Shown piece by piece: positions 1-10,763 of a stretch of DNA of 64,000 bases. The translations under genes were made by a program, and so were the position numbers. The notes beneath the pieces are model-generated. The model saw only the letters and a list, made by a program, of their open reading frames with translations, had not been told where the DNA came from and searched no databases. Position 1 is the stretch's first letter. Each line of letters starts with the position of its first letter. The DNA is from Triglochin maritima (lineage: Eukaryota > Streptophyta > Magnoliopsida > Alismatales > Juncaginaceae): NCBI GenBank assembly GCA_963682175.1, contig OY821782.1:24511741-24575740 (forward strand), read 5' to 3'.

Positions 1-631
1 AGTTTTTTATGGAATGGGTCCATAACCGAAAGAAGGTGGCATGAGTGGGTTGACCGGGTCAAGCCCCACTAATGCATGCTCCTCCAACATGTTCCTTACG
101 TTCTGGTCAAGGACGACGAAGTCCATAACCATTTTGTTCGGTAATAGCCCATGCGTGATTAATAAGAAGGCACTAGAGAGTGGCCTTAGGGGGGAGAGTG
201 GGCATTCGGTTTTGCCCCACTCCTCCACAACCAAAGGAGAGTTAGAGGTGATAGTGGGGATCATAGATTCCCACATATGCATGTAGTGGGAGGTTCACAA
301 CATGTATAAAAGGGATGCACCTCCAACCTGTGGAAAGGGCATCACAACTAGAGATAGGGTTTTCTAGTTGTTTCGGGTTTTCCTTCCTTTTTCAATCCCT
401 AAGGAATCGTAATTCGTTTGTTCATAGTAATAAAGAGTTGTGATTCCGCCAACGTTGTTTGTGTGTACGTTTTCGTTTGTGCTTGTTTAACTCTGCGGGA
501 AACCGAGGGAGTTGTACGGTTGTGTTGGTGTTTTCAATCTTCCTCGCGGGGATAGAGCGTTTGGCGAGGCCAAAGCTCGAAAAAGTTGAAATTTGAGAGT
601 CTCTAAAGAACTCCTAACACGGCCGGTGACA
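1..631 (+). repeat. 5' LTR of chromovirus, left end outside window
   Basis: Bases 8-631 align with 4729-5351 at about 95 percent identity. The LTR ends in GGTGACA immediately before the primer binding site, and the downstream copy ends in the same bases. The LTR carries a TATA box (305-312) and a conserved stretch around 340-480 that is nearly unchanged between the copies. Confidence 0.92.
305..312 (+). promoter_or_regulatory. TATA box of chromovirus 5' LTR
   Basis: TATAAAAG lies in the middle of the LTR and is preserved at 5025-5032 in the 3' LTR. It is the likely core promoter marking the U3/R boundary roughly 30 bases downstream. The transcription start is inferred, not seen. Confidence 0.6.
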
Positions 632-634
632 AGC

Positions 635-646
635 TGGTATCAGAGC
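635..646 (+). other. Primer binding site, initiator tRNA-Met
   Basis: TGGTATCAGAGC, the usual plant tRNA-iMet complementary site, begins 4 bases after the 5' LTR end. It fixes the LTR boundary and the direction of the element. Confidence 0.93.
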
Positions 647-730
647 GGAGTTTGGAGAATTCGGGGCAACGAGGACACGCAGTACCATGAAGATGGTGAG
701 GCAGCGTGTAGGAGGAAACTCCGCGAACTT

Positions 731-1074
731 GTTTTTCATAAAGATGTGTTTGGGAGGACACATTGTGCGGGCATTGGTGGACTTGGGGGCATCTCACAAT
801 CTCGTGCGTGAGGCATGGGCTGCTTCTCATGGCCTTAGGGTAGGTCAAGTGAAAGGGCGGTGAAGATTGTGACCAGCAAGGATGTGCGGATAGCGGGGGT
901 ATTAAGGAGCGCGTAGAAATCGGTGCGTGGAGGGGAGTGCAACGATTTCTTGCGATACCCTTGGATGATTTCAACATCATCCTTGGGCTAGAGTTCTTGC
1001 GCAAGGCAAGGGATGTGGTGATCACACATTTGGGAGGCTTGTGGATTATGGATGAGGCGAATCCATGTTATGTG
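731..1074 (+). pseudogene. Retropepsin-like aspartic protease, broken
   Basis: Aspartic protease of the chromovirus, which would process the polyprotein. The active-site signature D-L-G-A-S lies at 780-794, followed by HNLV, the usual context of the catalytic aspartate in plant gypsy proteases. A TGA at 861-863 closes this frame, and the C-terminal half continues in another frame from about 940 with DDFNIILGLEFL, matching the end of the family's protease. At least one indel therefore separates the halves. The domain starts almost directly after the primer binding site with no gag before it, so it could only have been expressed by an unusual start or not at all. Confidence 0.8.
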
Positions 1075-1289
1075 AGAGGCGTGGAGGAGCAAGGTGTGAT
1101 CAGCGCTATCTCAGCTTTGCAAGTCAAAGACGGGATGAGGCGCGGGGAGGAGACTTTCTTGGCGACATTGGTGGAGGATGGGACCGAAGGGATTGAGAAA
1201 TTTTCACTAGAAATAGTGGAGATTTTGGAGGAGTTCGTGGACCAACCGAGTTGCCCAAGGAGTTACCGCCTAAGAGAGGCGTAGATCAT

Positions 1290-2075
1290 CGCATTGAGCT
1301 TGTTCCTGGGATGCGCCCACCAGCCCAAGCTCCCTACTGAATCTCACCCATCTATTTGGAAGAACTCAAGCGCCAACTCAAGGGACTCTTGGATGCGAGG
1401 TTGCTGCGTCCAAGTAAGGCACCTTATGGGGCGCCGGTCCTCTTCCAAAAGAAGAAGAATGGTAGTTTGCGAATGTGCGTGGATTACCGGGCACTTAATA
1501 AGGTCACTATCAAGAATAAGTATCATGTGCCCAACATTGAAGACTTGTTTGACAATCTAGGAGAACGTGGCGGCGACAATACCCGCAACTCTAAGATGGA
1601 CTTGAGGAGCGGGTATTATCAAGTTCGAATTGCTGAAGGAGATGAGGAGAAGACGGCTTGTGTGACGCGGTATGGGTCATACGAGTTCAGGATCATGCCG
1701 TTCGGTTTGACAAACGCACCAGCAATGTTTTGCAACCTTATGAACGATGTATTCTCAGAATATCTCGACAGCTTTGTGGTGGTCTACTTGGATGACATTG
1801 TCGTGTATAGCGAGGACTTGGAGTCGCATAAGGTACACTTGGCCAATTTTTGGCAAGGCTCCGGGAGCACAAGTTGTACTTGAAGCGAGAGAAGTGCGCT
1901 TTCGCCCAAACGAAGATAGGGTTATTGGGACATATTATTGGGGACGGCAAGGTGAGCATGGATCCAAAGAAGACCGACGAGATAGCGGACTGGCCGATAC
2001 CCACCAAGGTAACTGAACTTTGTTCGTTTTTGGGACTAACGAATTATTATCGGAAGTTTGTTTAGGAGTATAGCC
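1290..2075 (+). pseudogene. Reverse transcriptase domain, frameshifted
   Basis: Reverse transcriptase copying the element RNA into DNA. Visible landmarks in order: the fingers motif [11 protein letters not shown], the palm segment [36 protein letters not shown] and the catalytic Y-L-D-D at 1785-1796, with both aspartates kept. The linker before it carries a TGA at 1338-1340. A frameshift near 1845-1855 moves the thumb ([16 protein letters not shown]) to another frame, and a TAG at 2063-2065 follows YYRKF. Clearly a dead copy, but the motif set is that of chromovirus RT. Confidence 0.92.
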
Positions 2076-2094
2076 GCATTGCCGCACCTTTAAC

Positions 2095-2596
2095 AGACTT
2101 GTTAAAGAAGGTCAAGACCTGGAGTTGGTCGAGTAAATGCCAATGGGCATTCGAGGGGCTGAAACACGCGATGGTGTCTCAGTCGGTGCTAGTTCTTCCG
2201 AGGTTCGATATGGAGTTCGAGGTGACTACGGATGCTAGCGACACTGCTATTGGGGGAGTTCTAGTGCAAGATGGACATCCGGTGGCTTATGAGAGTCGTA
2301 AGAAAAATCCTATTGAGACGAGGTATTCCGTGCACGAGAGGGAACTTACAGCAGTTGTGTATTGCCTAAGGACTTGGAGAGTCTACTTGTTGGGAGGGCG
2401 CTTCACGGTGTATACGGACAACGTGACCACAAGCTGTTTCGAGAACACGAAGAAGCTAACGCCTAAACAGGCAAGATGGCAAGATTACTTGACCGAATTT
2501 GATTTCGTGCTCAAGTACAAGCCTGGGGGGCTTAATCAGGTAGCCGACGCACTTAGTAGGAGGAGTTCCGAAGATGCGGGGGAGGAGGAAAAAAAA
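2095..2596 (+). pseudogene. RNase H domain
   Basis: RNase H degrades the RNA strand of the RNA-DNA hybrid. The acidic residues are in their usual settings: TTDASDTAIGG, VHERELTAVVY and VYTDNVT. The domain ends with VADALSRR, the hallmark tether before integrase in gypsy elements. The frame is open across about 165 codons and stops at an in-frame TAG just before the integrase frame, so pol is interrupted here as well. Confidence 0.9.
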
Positions 2597-2598
2597 TA

Positions 2599-3800
2599 GT
2601 GACCATCACAGGAATCCAGAGGGATATCCTTGACAAAATCAGAGAAGCTACACAAGCTGACGCGGAATGCAAACGTATTAGTTTGCATATTGAGGAAGGT
2701 CTGACAAGGCGCTTCTGGAAAGATGATGGGATCATCTGGGCTAAAGGGAAGAGGCCCTACGTGCCTAAGTCAGGGGACTTGAGGTGCATGCTTTTGCATG
2801 ACACGCACGACGCGCGATACGCTGGTCACCCAGGGGAGGAGAGGACTGCAACTTTGTTAGGGAGTAGCTACTTTTGGCCAAACATGGAGAAGGATGTGGA
2901 ACTCTATGTGTGGACGTGTCTTGTGTGCCAACAAGACAAGGTGGAGAGACAAAAGGGGAAAGGTCCACAACCTTTGCCTGTACCGGAGGGTCCGTGGATG
3001 AGTTGCTCTATGGACTTTGTGTCTGGATTTCCTAAGGTGGAAGGATGCACGACGATCATGGTGGTTGTGGATAGGTTCTCAAAGTATGGAGTATTTATCT
3101 CAACACCAAGCACATGCACGGCAGAAAATCCAACCACCTTGTTCATGCGGAACGTGGTCAAGCATTGGGTTTGCCGAGGGACATCGTGAGTGATTGAGAT
3201 GCAAGGTTCACAGGGAAGTTTTGGAGGCGGTTGTTTGAATTGCTAGTGACGCAACTCAAGTTCTACACCAGCAATCACCCTCAGACTGACGAGCAGACTG
3301 AGAGGGTGAATGCGATGCTCGAGGAGTATCTTAGACACTATGTGCAAGCTAACCAAAAGAATTGGGTGGATCTCTTGGATGTGGCGCAGTTTAGCTACAA
3401 CTTACACAAGTCGTTTTCCACAGGGCATAGTCCGTTTGAGGTTGCAACGAGACGACAACCTATGGTTCCCTTGGAGTTGGGGAAGGCAGACGAAGGAACA
3501 TATCCAGCAGCGTATAGGTACGCTAAAGCACGCCAAAATCAGGTTGAAGAAGCACGGGATGTCTTAGCCAAGGCGCAACGCAAGATGAAGAAGGCATCAG
3601 ACAAAGGGAGGAGGAACGTGGAGTTCGAAGTTGGAGAGCAAGTATGGCTCAAACTTACTCCTCAGGTTTGTAAGAAGATCCTAACTAAGGATGCGCATAA
3701 GGGGATCATTCCAAAATTCGATGGGCCATTCAAGATCGGCAAGCAGATAGGCAATGCAACCTATCACATTGAGTTACCGGAGAGATTCAAGTTACACCCC
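2599..3800 (+). pseudogene. Integrase (HHCC zinc finger, DDE core, GPY/F)
   Basis: Integrase inserts the cDNA into the chromosome. The N-terminal zinc finger shows the two histidines (HDTHDARYAGH region) and the cysteine pair C-L-V-C. The catalytic aspartates sit in SMDFVSGFP and in the segment around 3190, and the glutamate lies in HPQTDEQTERVN. A stop at 3187-3189 and a TGA in the VSD motif split the core, and the second ORF starts at 3231. The tail has the GPFKIGKQIG motif of the GPY/F module at about 3720. Degenerate but complete in layout. Confidence 0.9.
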
Positions 3801-4133
3801 GTTTTCCATGTAAGCAATCTCAAGAAGTACTACAAAGACAATGAGAATCCAGATCGGGCGATACCAAGATGGGCCCCGCCAACTATCCGAGTTACTTTCG
3901 ATAAGGAGGTAGAGGCTATCCTTAAGAAGAAGAAACGAGGAGGGAGCAAGCACAACCGACATGTTTTCTACTTGGTAAAGTGGAAGGGACTAAACGAGGA
4001 GGAAACGACTTGGGAGAGGGACGTGACTTTGTGGGAGTACGAAGGGTTGATCAACAAATTTCTTGCCGACCGAGCCATAAGTTCGTCGAGGGCGACGAAC
4101 GGGTTAGGTGGGGGAAATTTGTCACCAACTTGA
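3801..4133 (+). pseudogene. Integrase C-terminal chromodomain
   Basis: After HPVFHVSNLKKYY a chromodomain is fused to the integrase (about 3905-4060): VEAILKKKK, then YLVKWKGLNEEETTWE. The aromatic and acidic residues match canonical chromodomains, which in chromoviruses bind methylated histone H3 and direct insertion to heterochromatin. This is established for the family; here it is inferred from sequence. The frame is continuous with the last integrase ORF and ends at 4131-4133. Confidence 0.9.
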
Positions 4134-4629
4134 GATTGAGGGAGACGCCTAGGGTGCACCAACCAGACGGGTCTAGTAGCCAGGACTACATGAGAGACGA
4201 AGAAGTGCACAATTGGTGGCTTGGAGCGCAAGGGTACGTGGAAGAGCACCAATGCTTGGAATCTGAGGATGTCCAAGGGAGGTCGAGGAGTATCAGAACG
4301 CATGGCGCGAGCGTGGCACTTGGGAAGTGCATCCTCACATGTGGGAAGCCAAACGCGCGTGAGAAGCGGGAGGTGGGGTTGTGGCTATGAGGGCGTGCGC
4401 TAGACATTGCCTGGGCAACACATAGGCACGCCTTGGAGGCGTGGGTGGGCAGGCAATGCCTAGAAGTTGAAGGCGTGGATGTTTGGGAATCCAAGACACA
4501 TCCGTATGGGTGAGCAAAGACTTAGAACGAGTCAAGAGAGGTGGTTGATCGTGTGGAACGGTTAGACAAGCTCTCCTTGAAAATAGGATTCAGTTATGGA
4601 ACGGGTCCGTAACCGAATTGGGGGAAAAT
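4134..4629 (+). other. 3' untranslated region and polypurine tract
   Basis: Non-coding spacer between pol and the 3' LTR. A purine run TGGGGGAAAA at 4619-4628 directly precedes the proposed LTR start and is the likely plus-strand primer. Bases 4571-4618 resemble sequence found inside the LTR (4700-4750), so the exact LTR start could lie further left. Confidence 0.6.
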
Positions 4630-5351
4630 TGGGTTTGCCAAAATTGTTCTCCTTAAAAATAGGGATCAGTTATACTTGTCCTAAAAAATAGGGATCGATC
4701 ATACTTGTCCTTAAAAATAGGAGTCGGTTATGGAATGGGTCCATAACCGAACGGATGTGGCATGAGTGGGCTGACCGGGTCAAACCCCACTAATGCATGC
4801 TCCTCCAACATGTTCCCCACGTTCTGGTCAAGGATGACCAAGTCCATAACCGTTTTGTTCGGTTATAGCCCATGCGTGGTTATTAAGAAGGCACTAGAGA
4901 GTGGCCTTAGAAGGAGAGTGGACATTCGGTTTTGCCCCACTCCTCCACAACAAAAGGAGAGTTAGAGGTGATAGTGGGGATCAAGGATTCCCACGTATGC
5001 ATGTAGTGGGAGGTTCACAACATGTATAAAAGAGATGCACCTCCAACCTGTGGAAATGGCATCACAACTAGAGATAGGGTTTTCTAGTTGTTTCGGGTTT
5101 TCCTTCCTTTTTCCATCCCTAAGGAATTGTAATTCGTTTGTTCATAGTAATAAAGAGTTGTGATTCCGCCAACGTTGTTTGTGTGTACGTTTTCGTTTAT
5201 GCTTGTTTAACTCTACGGGAAACTGAGGGAGTTGTACGGTTGTGTTGGTGTTTTCAATCTTCCTCGCGGGGATAGAGCGTTTGGCGAGGCAAAAGCTCGA
5301 AAAAGTTGAAATTTGAGAGTCTCTAAAGGACTCCTAACACAGCCGGTGACA
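4630..5351 (+). repeat. 3' LTR of chromovirus
   Basis: Matches the 5' LTR to its last base and ends in GGTGACA. The 5' boundary is placed after the polypurine run at TGGG and is uncertain by tens of bases because the upstream LTR copy is cut off. A TATA box TATAAAAG is at 5025-5032. Confidence 0.85.
4647..4731 (+). repeat. Three tandem ~29-bp repeats in LTR U3
   Basis: Three imperfect copies of a unit starting CCTTAAAAATAGGGATC and containing TTATACTT follow each other at the start of the 3' LTR. A related fourth copy (CTCTCCTTGAAAATAGG) lies at 4571, outside the proposed LTR. Short tandem repeats at this place in U3 often act as enhancers; that role is inference. Confidence 0.7.
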
Positions 5352-6082
5352 TTACCGATTAACAGGCTGCAGATTGTACATGGTCCCAGGGTTGGTTATA
5401 TTGGAATTCCCAAGTATATGAAAGGCATCTCACTTTTAGCACATCCCCGAATGCTCGGATACTGCATTAATTTCCTATCTTACACATCGACTGCACATGC
5501 CAGATTTCTCATAATTATTTTGCAGCCCGAAAATTGTCTCCAATATAGCCAAGAGTCGTTTAGTGTTCACCATGTTTTGGCCATCCAATTTTAGAAAGAG
5601 GATTGTATCGCCAACAAATTGAGTGTTCATTACTTCGATTCTTGGTTACCCAATATTGTGCCATGAATAAGGTCATTTTGCATCCCTAACTGAAACATGC
5701 ACCCTAAGAAGTTGGCCACAATATGAAACAAATTGCATGGGATACAGTGGGTCACCCTAGCACAAGCCATTTTGATTTTGAAGTAACTCCCTGAGTGTTG
5801 TTTATTAATACCGAGGCTTCGGACTTTGTATACATTTGCATTTGGGTTTGTGAGCATCTGACACCACGCAAGTTAGCTAGAAGAAAATCCCAATCGATTT
5901 TGGCAAAAGCTTTTTCGAGTTGAAATTATTTGATTTTGGCTTTTGCGAAGGTATTAATGGACAACCTTGGTCGAAAAAAATGTTGTCAACGATTTGGCAA
6001 CCATTTGTGAGCAGAGAGATAGGTGTTAGATCCTTGGCTAGTTCAACTACCAGTTTCTTTGGTATTAATGTGAGATCCTAAT
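5352..6082 (-). pseudogene. LINE (non-LTR) reverse transcriptase remnant
   Basis: Read on the minus strand, scattered frames give the order of a plant L1-type reverse transcriptase: LTPISLLTN, then FQLEKAFAKIDWDFL, GDPLYPMQF, QFVGDTILFLK (the FADD box with A-D changed to V-G) and NYEKS. All are separated by stops and frameshifts. The short ORF at 5630-5857 is only one of these broken pieces. The fragment is cut on one side by the chromovirus LTR and on the other by an Athila LTR piece, so it is an old host site for later insertions. Confidence 0.75.
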
Positions 6083-6525
6083 TGATGAGAATTTTATTTA
6101 TACCGCAAGTGCACGACATCAATGAAGACGTGGCAAGTACGGGTCGAACACAAGGAGGGAGAGACATTGTTATTTTTTGTGATTTTCGATTAAGGAAAGA
6201 AAGAGAGAGAAATAAGTTTGGTTTGAGATTTTTGGTTTTTAATTAATTTCTAAAGCAAGAACAACAAAAACAAATTAAAAATAAAGCAAAGATAGATGAG
6301 AGTCCAGCGGGTGGAGGTTTAGATGTCGGGTTTTGTTTAGAGAAATCTGAAACTTATAATAAATCACATTAGTTATGAAGCATTACATGATAAATGATTC
6401 AACATAAACTCAAGTAATCAAAATATACTAACACGAAATTAAAATAATAACATCATTCTTCTTCTCATCACCCTAAATCCGTCACCCCCACCCCTTAGAG
6501 AGAGTTAGAAACTCAAGGCTCCTTC
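6083..6525 (-). repeat. Truncated Athila LTR, subfamily 3, minus orientation
   Basis: Begins TGATGAGAATTTTATTTATACCGC and follows the subfamily-3 LTR closely (compare 57455-57890) for about 440 bases, then diverges at 6526. It contains the conserved inner-end phrase GCAAGTGCACGACATC shared with the other LTRs in this window. The remaining 97 bases to 6622 are not assignable; I see nothing coding in them. Confidence 0.8.
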
Positions 6526-6622
6526 TCATGCCTCCTTATAAGGATCTAAATGACGGGTTGGGATTTTGCAAAAGAAATCTTGGTGCATATGTGAAGTGCA
6601 CCCATAGATTTGTGTGGCATGT

Positions 6623-7885
6623 TGATAAGTAGCATATCATACATTGCATTCATGCTATATATCCTTTATTTTATCCCAATTATGTGCTACTCGAGTGTTT
6701 GTTTGATGTATTTCGAGGTTTAGGTAATATGGACTAATTTGGAAGGTTTTTGGACCTATTTCTAATGCTCAACGATGAGACTGAAAATTAGGAGGGACCG
6801 AAGTGAAAACTCGGAGGGACCTAAGTATAAAGAAAAATACGTTGGTTGGAAAGGTTCATAATCTCCTGAACCTGAGGAGTAATTCAACAATTAAGAAAAA
6901 ATGGGCTTGAACCAACAACTCTGGATGCACCCCAAGTGTTAAATTGGTCAACTGAAGCTTGTGGTGAAATTGGCGCGGATTGGACCCAAAAGATCCAACA
7001 TTGGCGGATCTAAATCCCACTACTAGTAGATCATCCGGATATGTTTGACACCCAATTTATCTCATGTGTCTGGTTATCGGGTCAAAGCACTACTCGACAT
7101 ATAGATCTGATTTTCAGTCGTTCGATTGCACCTAGATTAATCCTGACCCTCTAATGTTCTATATATACACTTGTAATCCTTTTTCTTCCCTTGATGTCCC
7201 TTCTTCTCCCGCATTAGAATAGGTTTTATTTCTTGCTTAGTAGTAGGTTTTATTTATTTCTTAGTAGTGTAGTGGAGGAGAAGAGAAACACCATTTTGCA
7301 ATCCTTCTTTCCTAATCAAGTTTTAGTTTCATGTTCTTTATGTTCTCGTTTTCATGTCATGCACTTTTTATTCCATTGTTTTGGTTATATTTAGTTTCCT
7401 TTACTTGTTCATGTGTTGTTTTTCTTTTGTTCTTTTCTTTGTTATGGATATGATAAGTAAGTAATCCATCCCCATTGGGGGGTGGAGAATGATGTGAAGT
7501 GTGAATGTTGTTAGATTTGTGTGTGGTCTTTCATAGTCATTTTAATGAGTTTCTCACTCTTGCCTTTGATGTGTTATGATCCTAATGGTTGCTTAGCACA
7601 TGCTTTGGTTAATGGACCCACATTATGGGGAATGATGAGGTGATGATAAAATTGGAGTGGATAAAGAGATAAGATTGACATGTGAGCATGTGGTTATCTT
7701 TCCCCTTAACTTAAGTAGTGTTTTGTATGTTTTAATGATGGTGATAAATCTTAATCCATGTGGAAACACATTTAGGATAATGGCCATTATAAATGTTCAT
7801 ATTAATTCATGTCATGAGAGCGCAATTATACATACACATGTCACTATTATTGTTGCACACATTCTCCACCTCCAATGGGAATAGT
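6623..7885 (+). repeat. Athila LTR, subfamily 1, 3' end missing
   Basis: Shares its start and body with the LTRs at 13025, 19839/27502, 30684, 37006 and 51173: the phrase ATATATCCTTTATTTTA near the start, AGGGACCTAAGTATAAAG and TCCCCATTGGGG. The inner end, normally recognised by the reverse complement of CCGCAAGTGCAC, is absent, so the LTR appears truncated near 7885. Confidence 0.8.
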
Positions 7886-8640
7886 TTACCATTTCGATGG
7901 GTTTTTGTTTATTTCTATTTTTGTTTGGGAGGGGATGTTGTGGATTAGGGTGCACAAGGGATACAAATGACAAGGGGACACTCAGGAAAAACCACAACAC
8001 TAGAGTAGCAATTTCATCCGCCAGTAGCGGATTTTAATCCGTCAGTGGCGGACCTTGAACGCATTCACCTTTTCTTTTCTTTACATTTTTTGCCGTCAAT
8101 TGTTGGCGGAAGGTATGTGCACTCTTCTCTTCTACATGCATTGTTAAAGCATACATTAGTTTGTAAGGTACATCGGGACAAGTGTGAGGTGAGCATTTGT
8201 CAGAATAGTTTATTATTAGATTTAAGACTCAAAATGCTACTAAGGGGGTTGTCCCATACAAGATAAGGTGGGGGATTTTATCGCCCATTCTTTTTCCTTC
8301 AAAATCACTCTAATCAAAAGCCTTAATCTAAAATCAAGTAGACATTGACCCCTAGGATTCAACACACTTAGGAGATTAACCCATTCTTGACGTCATAGCT
8401 TGAACATTGTTGTTTTCTTAGCTATTTGGGATTTTTGGAACCTCCAGGTCTGGACTCTCTCAAGACATCTTTGTGACCTTCGGTCGAGGGAGGTGGGGTA
8501 TTTGGAAGTGTAGAGTCGTGGTTAGGCGTCGTCTAGTCTAAGGACCCATAACCAACCTAAGTGTGTTTGAGTTGTGTTTGCTAGATTAAGCTTCCACTCT
8601 CACCCTTACCTATGCTACCTCTAGTGATTCTTCCCTTCTC
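7886..8640 (+). other. Leader region of the plus-strand Athila element
   Basis: No coding potential seen. Bases 8255-8375 (GATAAGGTGGGGGATTTTAT, and further on TCAAGTAGACATTGACCCCTA) correspond to the leader of the Athila elements at 50455-50560, 25515-25640 and 56655-56775 read on the other strand. Short palindromic pieces of the type CCGCCAGTAGCGG occur at 8018-8060. Bases 7886-8017 are unassigned. Confidence 0.6.
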
Positions 8641-9563
8641 TTTTGAGTCTTCTCCTCATCCCAATTTTGCATTATAGTCTTCCTCTTATTGTGTGTTGTT
8701 GTCGAGTTGAGCAGTTTTATGCAGGTTGGACTCGTCTTGGTGAGGGTGCTCGGCTTGAGAGAGTTGATCCTTTTGTTGAGATGGATAGTCTAGGTGATTG
8801 TCCCCCTCTGCCTCGAGCTCTTTTGGAGCAAAAGTCCACATTGTCACTTGGAGGTGGGGGAGATTGGGTTCCATACATGGAGTTCCTAGGTCCACTCCCA
8901 CCACCACGTAGACCATCTCCTCCTCTGACGATTCGTGAGGAAGAGGGTCCTGGTCGGGATTGAGTTATGGGAGCAACACCACCCTTAGCTCGATAGGATT
9001 GACCCATCCTGTTAACATCTTGACAAGGATTCTGTCTAGTTGAGGATGATTTCTTTCGTATTGAAGGATAATTCTAAGAAATGGTTGTACGGCCTCCCGA
9101 CAAACTCGATTCGGTTTTGGAATGACATTGTGACAGTCTTTTTGAAGAGATTCTTCCCCTAAAGGAACACTCAACAATTACGGCATCAGATACATCAAAT
9201 GTATTACTCTGAGACCGAATAGTTTCATGCTTTCTTTCAGAGGTTCAAAATTCTTCTTTTGCAGTTCCCTTATATATTGACTTGAGTTATGGAAGTTGTG
9301 CCAAATTGTTTTTGAGGGCCTCAACTACAACACCCGCACATTGTTGGAGTTGATGTGCCAGGGTGATTTCCAAATGAAACCCATTAATGAGGCCTTGATA
9401 CCTTTGAATTAATGGTTTAATGCACCATTGAGTGAGACACCATGAGAGAACCACCGATCACCAAGTCTTCTGGTCGATCTAGATCATACCAAGTCAAGTC
9501 AACTATCGCGTCTGATGCCAAAATGAATGCTTTCATGTGTAGGATAGAGAGTTTAAAGTTTAG
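8641..9563 (+). pseudogene. Athila gag, N-terminal part, broken
   Basis: Capsid/nucleocapsid precursor of the Athila element. The first part (8643-8963) contains GDWVPYMEFLGPLPPPRR, matching the gag start of the minus-strand copy at 49900-50000. Further frames show ELWKLCQIVFEGLN and ELMCQGDFQMKPINEA at about 9285-9415, the equivalent of QLCQIIYEGL and VSQGNFMSKNENDA in the intact gag at 22445-24808. Stops and frameshifts separate the pieces. The domain breaks off at 9563, where a LINE is inserted, and resumes at 10764. Confidence 0.8.
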
Positions 9564-10754
9564 GCTTGGCAGGGTATTCTCTAAGTCTGTGAGATTGCTT
9601 GCACAAAGTTCGATTATTAAATTGGTTGTGGTACCTTAATGCACTTTTATAAATATCCTTGGCTAGGACGTCCACTTATCTATAAAGACTTTTGTGACCG
9701 ACTTCGGCTAGAGAAGGGTGGCTATCCTCTAGACACGCGAGTATCTTATTTTATCCGTGACGGGCGATAAGCTCTTCCTTTACCATGCTCTTTGCAGATG
9801 GTGCGACTGGCCACGAATCGAAGCCATCAACCTTAGTGAGGTTCCTGACGTTCTGAGCTGGGAAGGAGGCATTGCTGGGCAGAAGCTTTCGATGCGCCAT
9901 GATTGGGCACTCGTATCTGCTCCTTCCACTCCGATCATTTGGCACAAATTTGTGTGGCACAAGGATTGCATTCCGAAGCACGCAATGACCCTTTGGAAGG
10001 TTGTCCGTAGGAGGCTTCTCACCCATGACTTAATGAAGAAACTCAACATGCGAGTCACGAGACATCTGGTTTGCCCCCATTGGGAACCGGAAGAAGGGAC
10101 GAATAATTATGTGCTCTTGGGCTGCAATTTTCTTGACGTCTTTGGGTGGAAATATATTCCAAGTTGCACCTCACAACAAATTGTGACGTCACAATACTAG
10201 GAGAGATAGAGTGCATTGAACATGAATTAGCCAACCAAACGAAGGTCATGAAGGCCTGGACGAAAATTACCTTTCCAACAACGATACATGAACTTTGGGC
10301 AGAACAGAACTGTAGAACCTTCGAGGGGAAATATAAGAGGTTATAGAGATGTTTGCATGATAATCTCACCGACCAAGCGGATTCGGGGACCACGGGTAAA
10401 CAAAGCTACTTAAACGTTAGAATTCTCCCTCTTCGAGAGTGATTGGTCATAGCGTGACACTCCACAAGGCTGACTTGCCTCATAATCTTATTATACTAGT
10501 GAACCAAGTGCTCGACCAATGCTCTATATAGGGTCGTAGGGTGGTAATCAGGCGGGGTTATACGGATTACTACTCTATAGCCGGTACTTGGTTGCACTAG
10601 CTGGGCATTTCTTCGCCTCGTTTCCTTGCTTACTTACAGTTGTTGGCTTTTCTTTAGTTTTTGTTATTTTTGCTGTATGTATATACTACAAAGTATGTAA
10701 CCTTTAAAAAATCAATAAAAAATTGGAGGCAAACTACCTTTTTTCTGTGCAAAA
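9564..10754 (+). mobile_element. 5'-truncated LINE insertion in Athila gag
   Basis: Non-LTR retrotransposon 3' part. The ORF at 9757-10200 shows the LINE reverse-transcriptase zinc-binding region: VWHKDCIPKHAMTLWKVV, then HLVCPHW and GCNFLDVFGW. A following frame (10146-10346) has the C-terminal WTKITFPTTIHELWAEQN of the same family. The insert ends in a short A-run (10751-10757). AAAGTTTAG flanks both sides (9555-9563 and 10755-10763), a target duplication of 6 to 9 bases depending on how the A-run is counted. The gag reading resumes right after it, so insertion into gag is well supported. The 5' end is truncated, as is common in target-primed insertion. Confidence 0.88.
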
Positions 10755-10763
10755 AAAGTTTAG

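Larger units (their letters stand above)
1..5351 (+). mobile_element. Ty3/gypsy chromovirus (Galadriel-like?), gag-less, degenerate
   Basis: LTR retrotransposon read left to right: partial 5' LTR, initiator-Met primer binding site, protease, reverse transcriptase, RNase H, integrase, chromodomain, polypurine tract and 3' LTR. The order PR-RT-RH-INT and the C-terminal chromodomain identify a chromovirus. Only about 90 bases separate the primer binding site from the protease, so gag is missing. Several stops and frameshifts break pol. The two LTRs differ at roughly 30 of about 620 comparable positions by eye (around 5 percent), many being C/T or G/A changes, which suggests an old methylated insertion. 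Clade assignment (Galadriel-like) rests on the style of the integrase tail and chromodomain and is tentative. The left flank lies outside the window, so no target duplication can be checked. Confidence 0.93.

Noticed and set aside
9757..10200. 147-codon ORF as a possible host gene
   Set aside because: It carries the LINE zinc-binding region and sits in a LINE with A-tail and target duplication.
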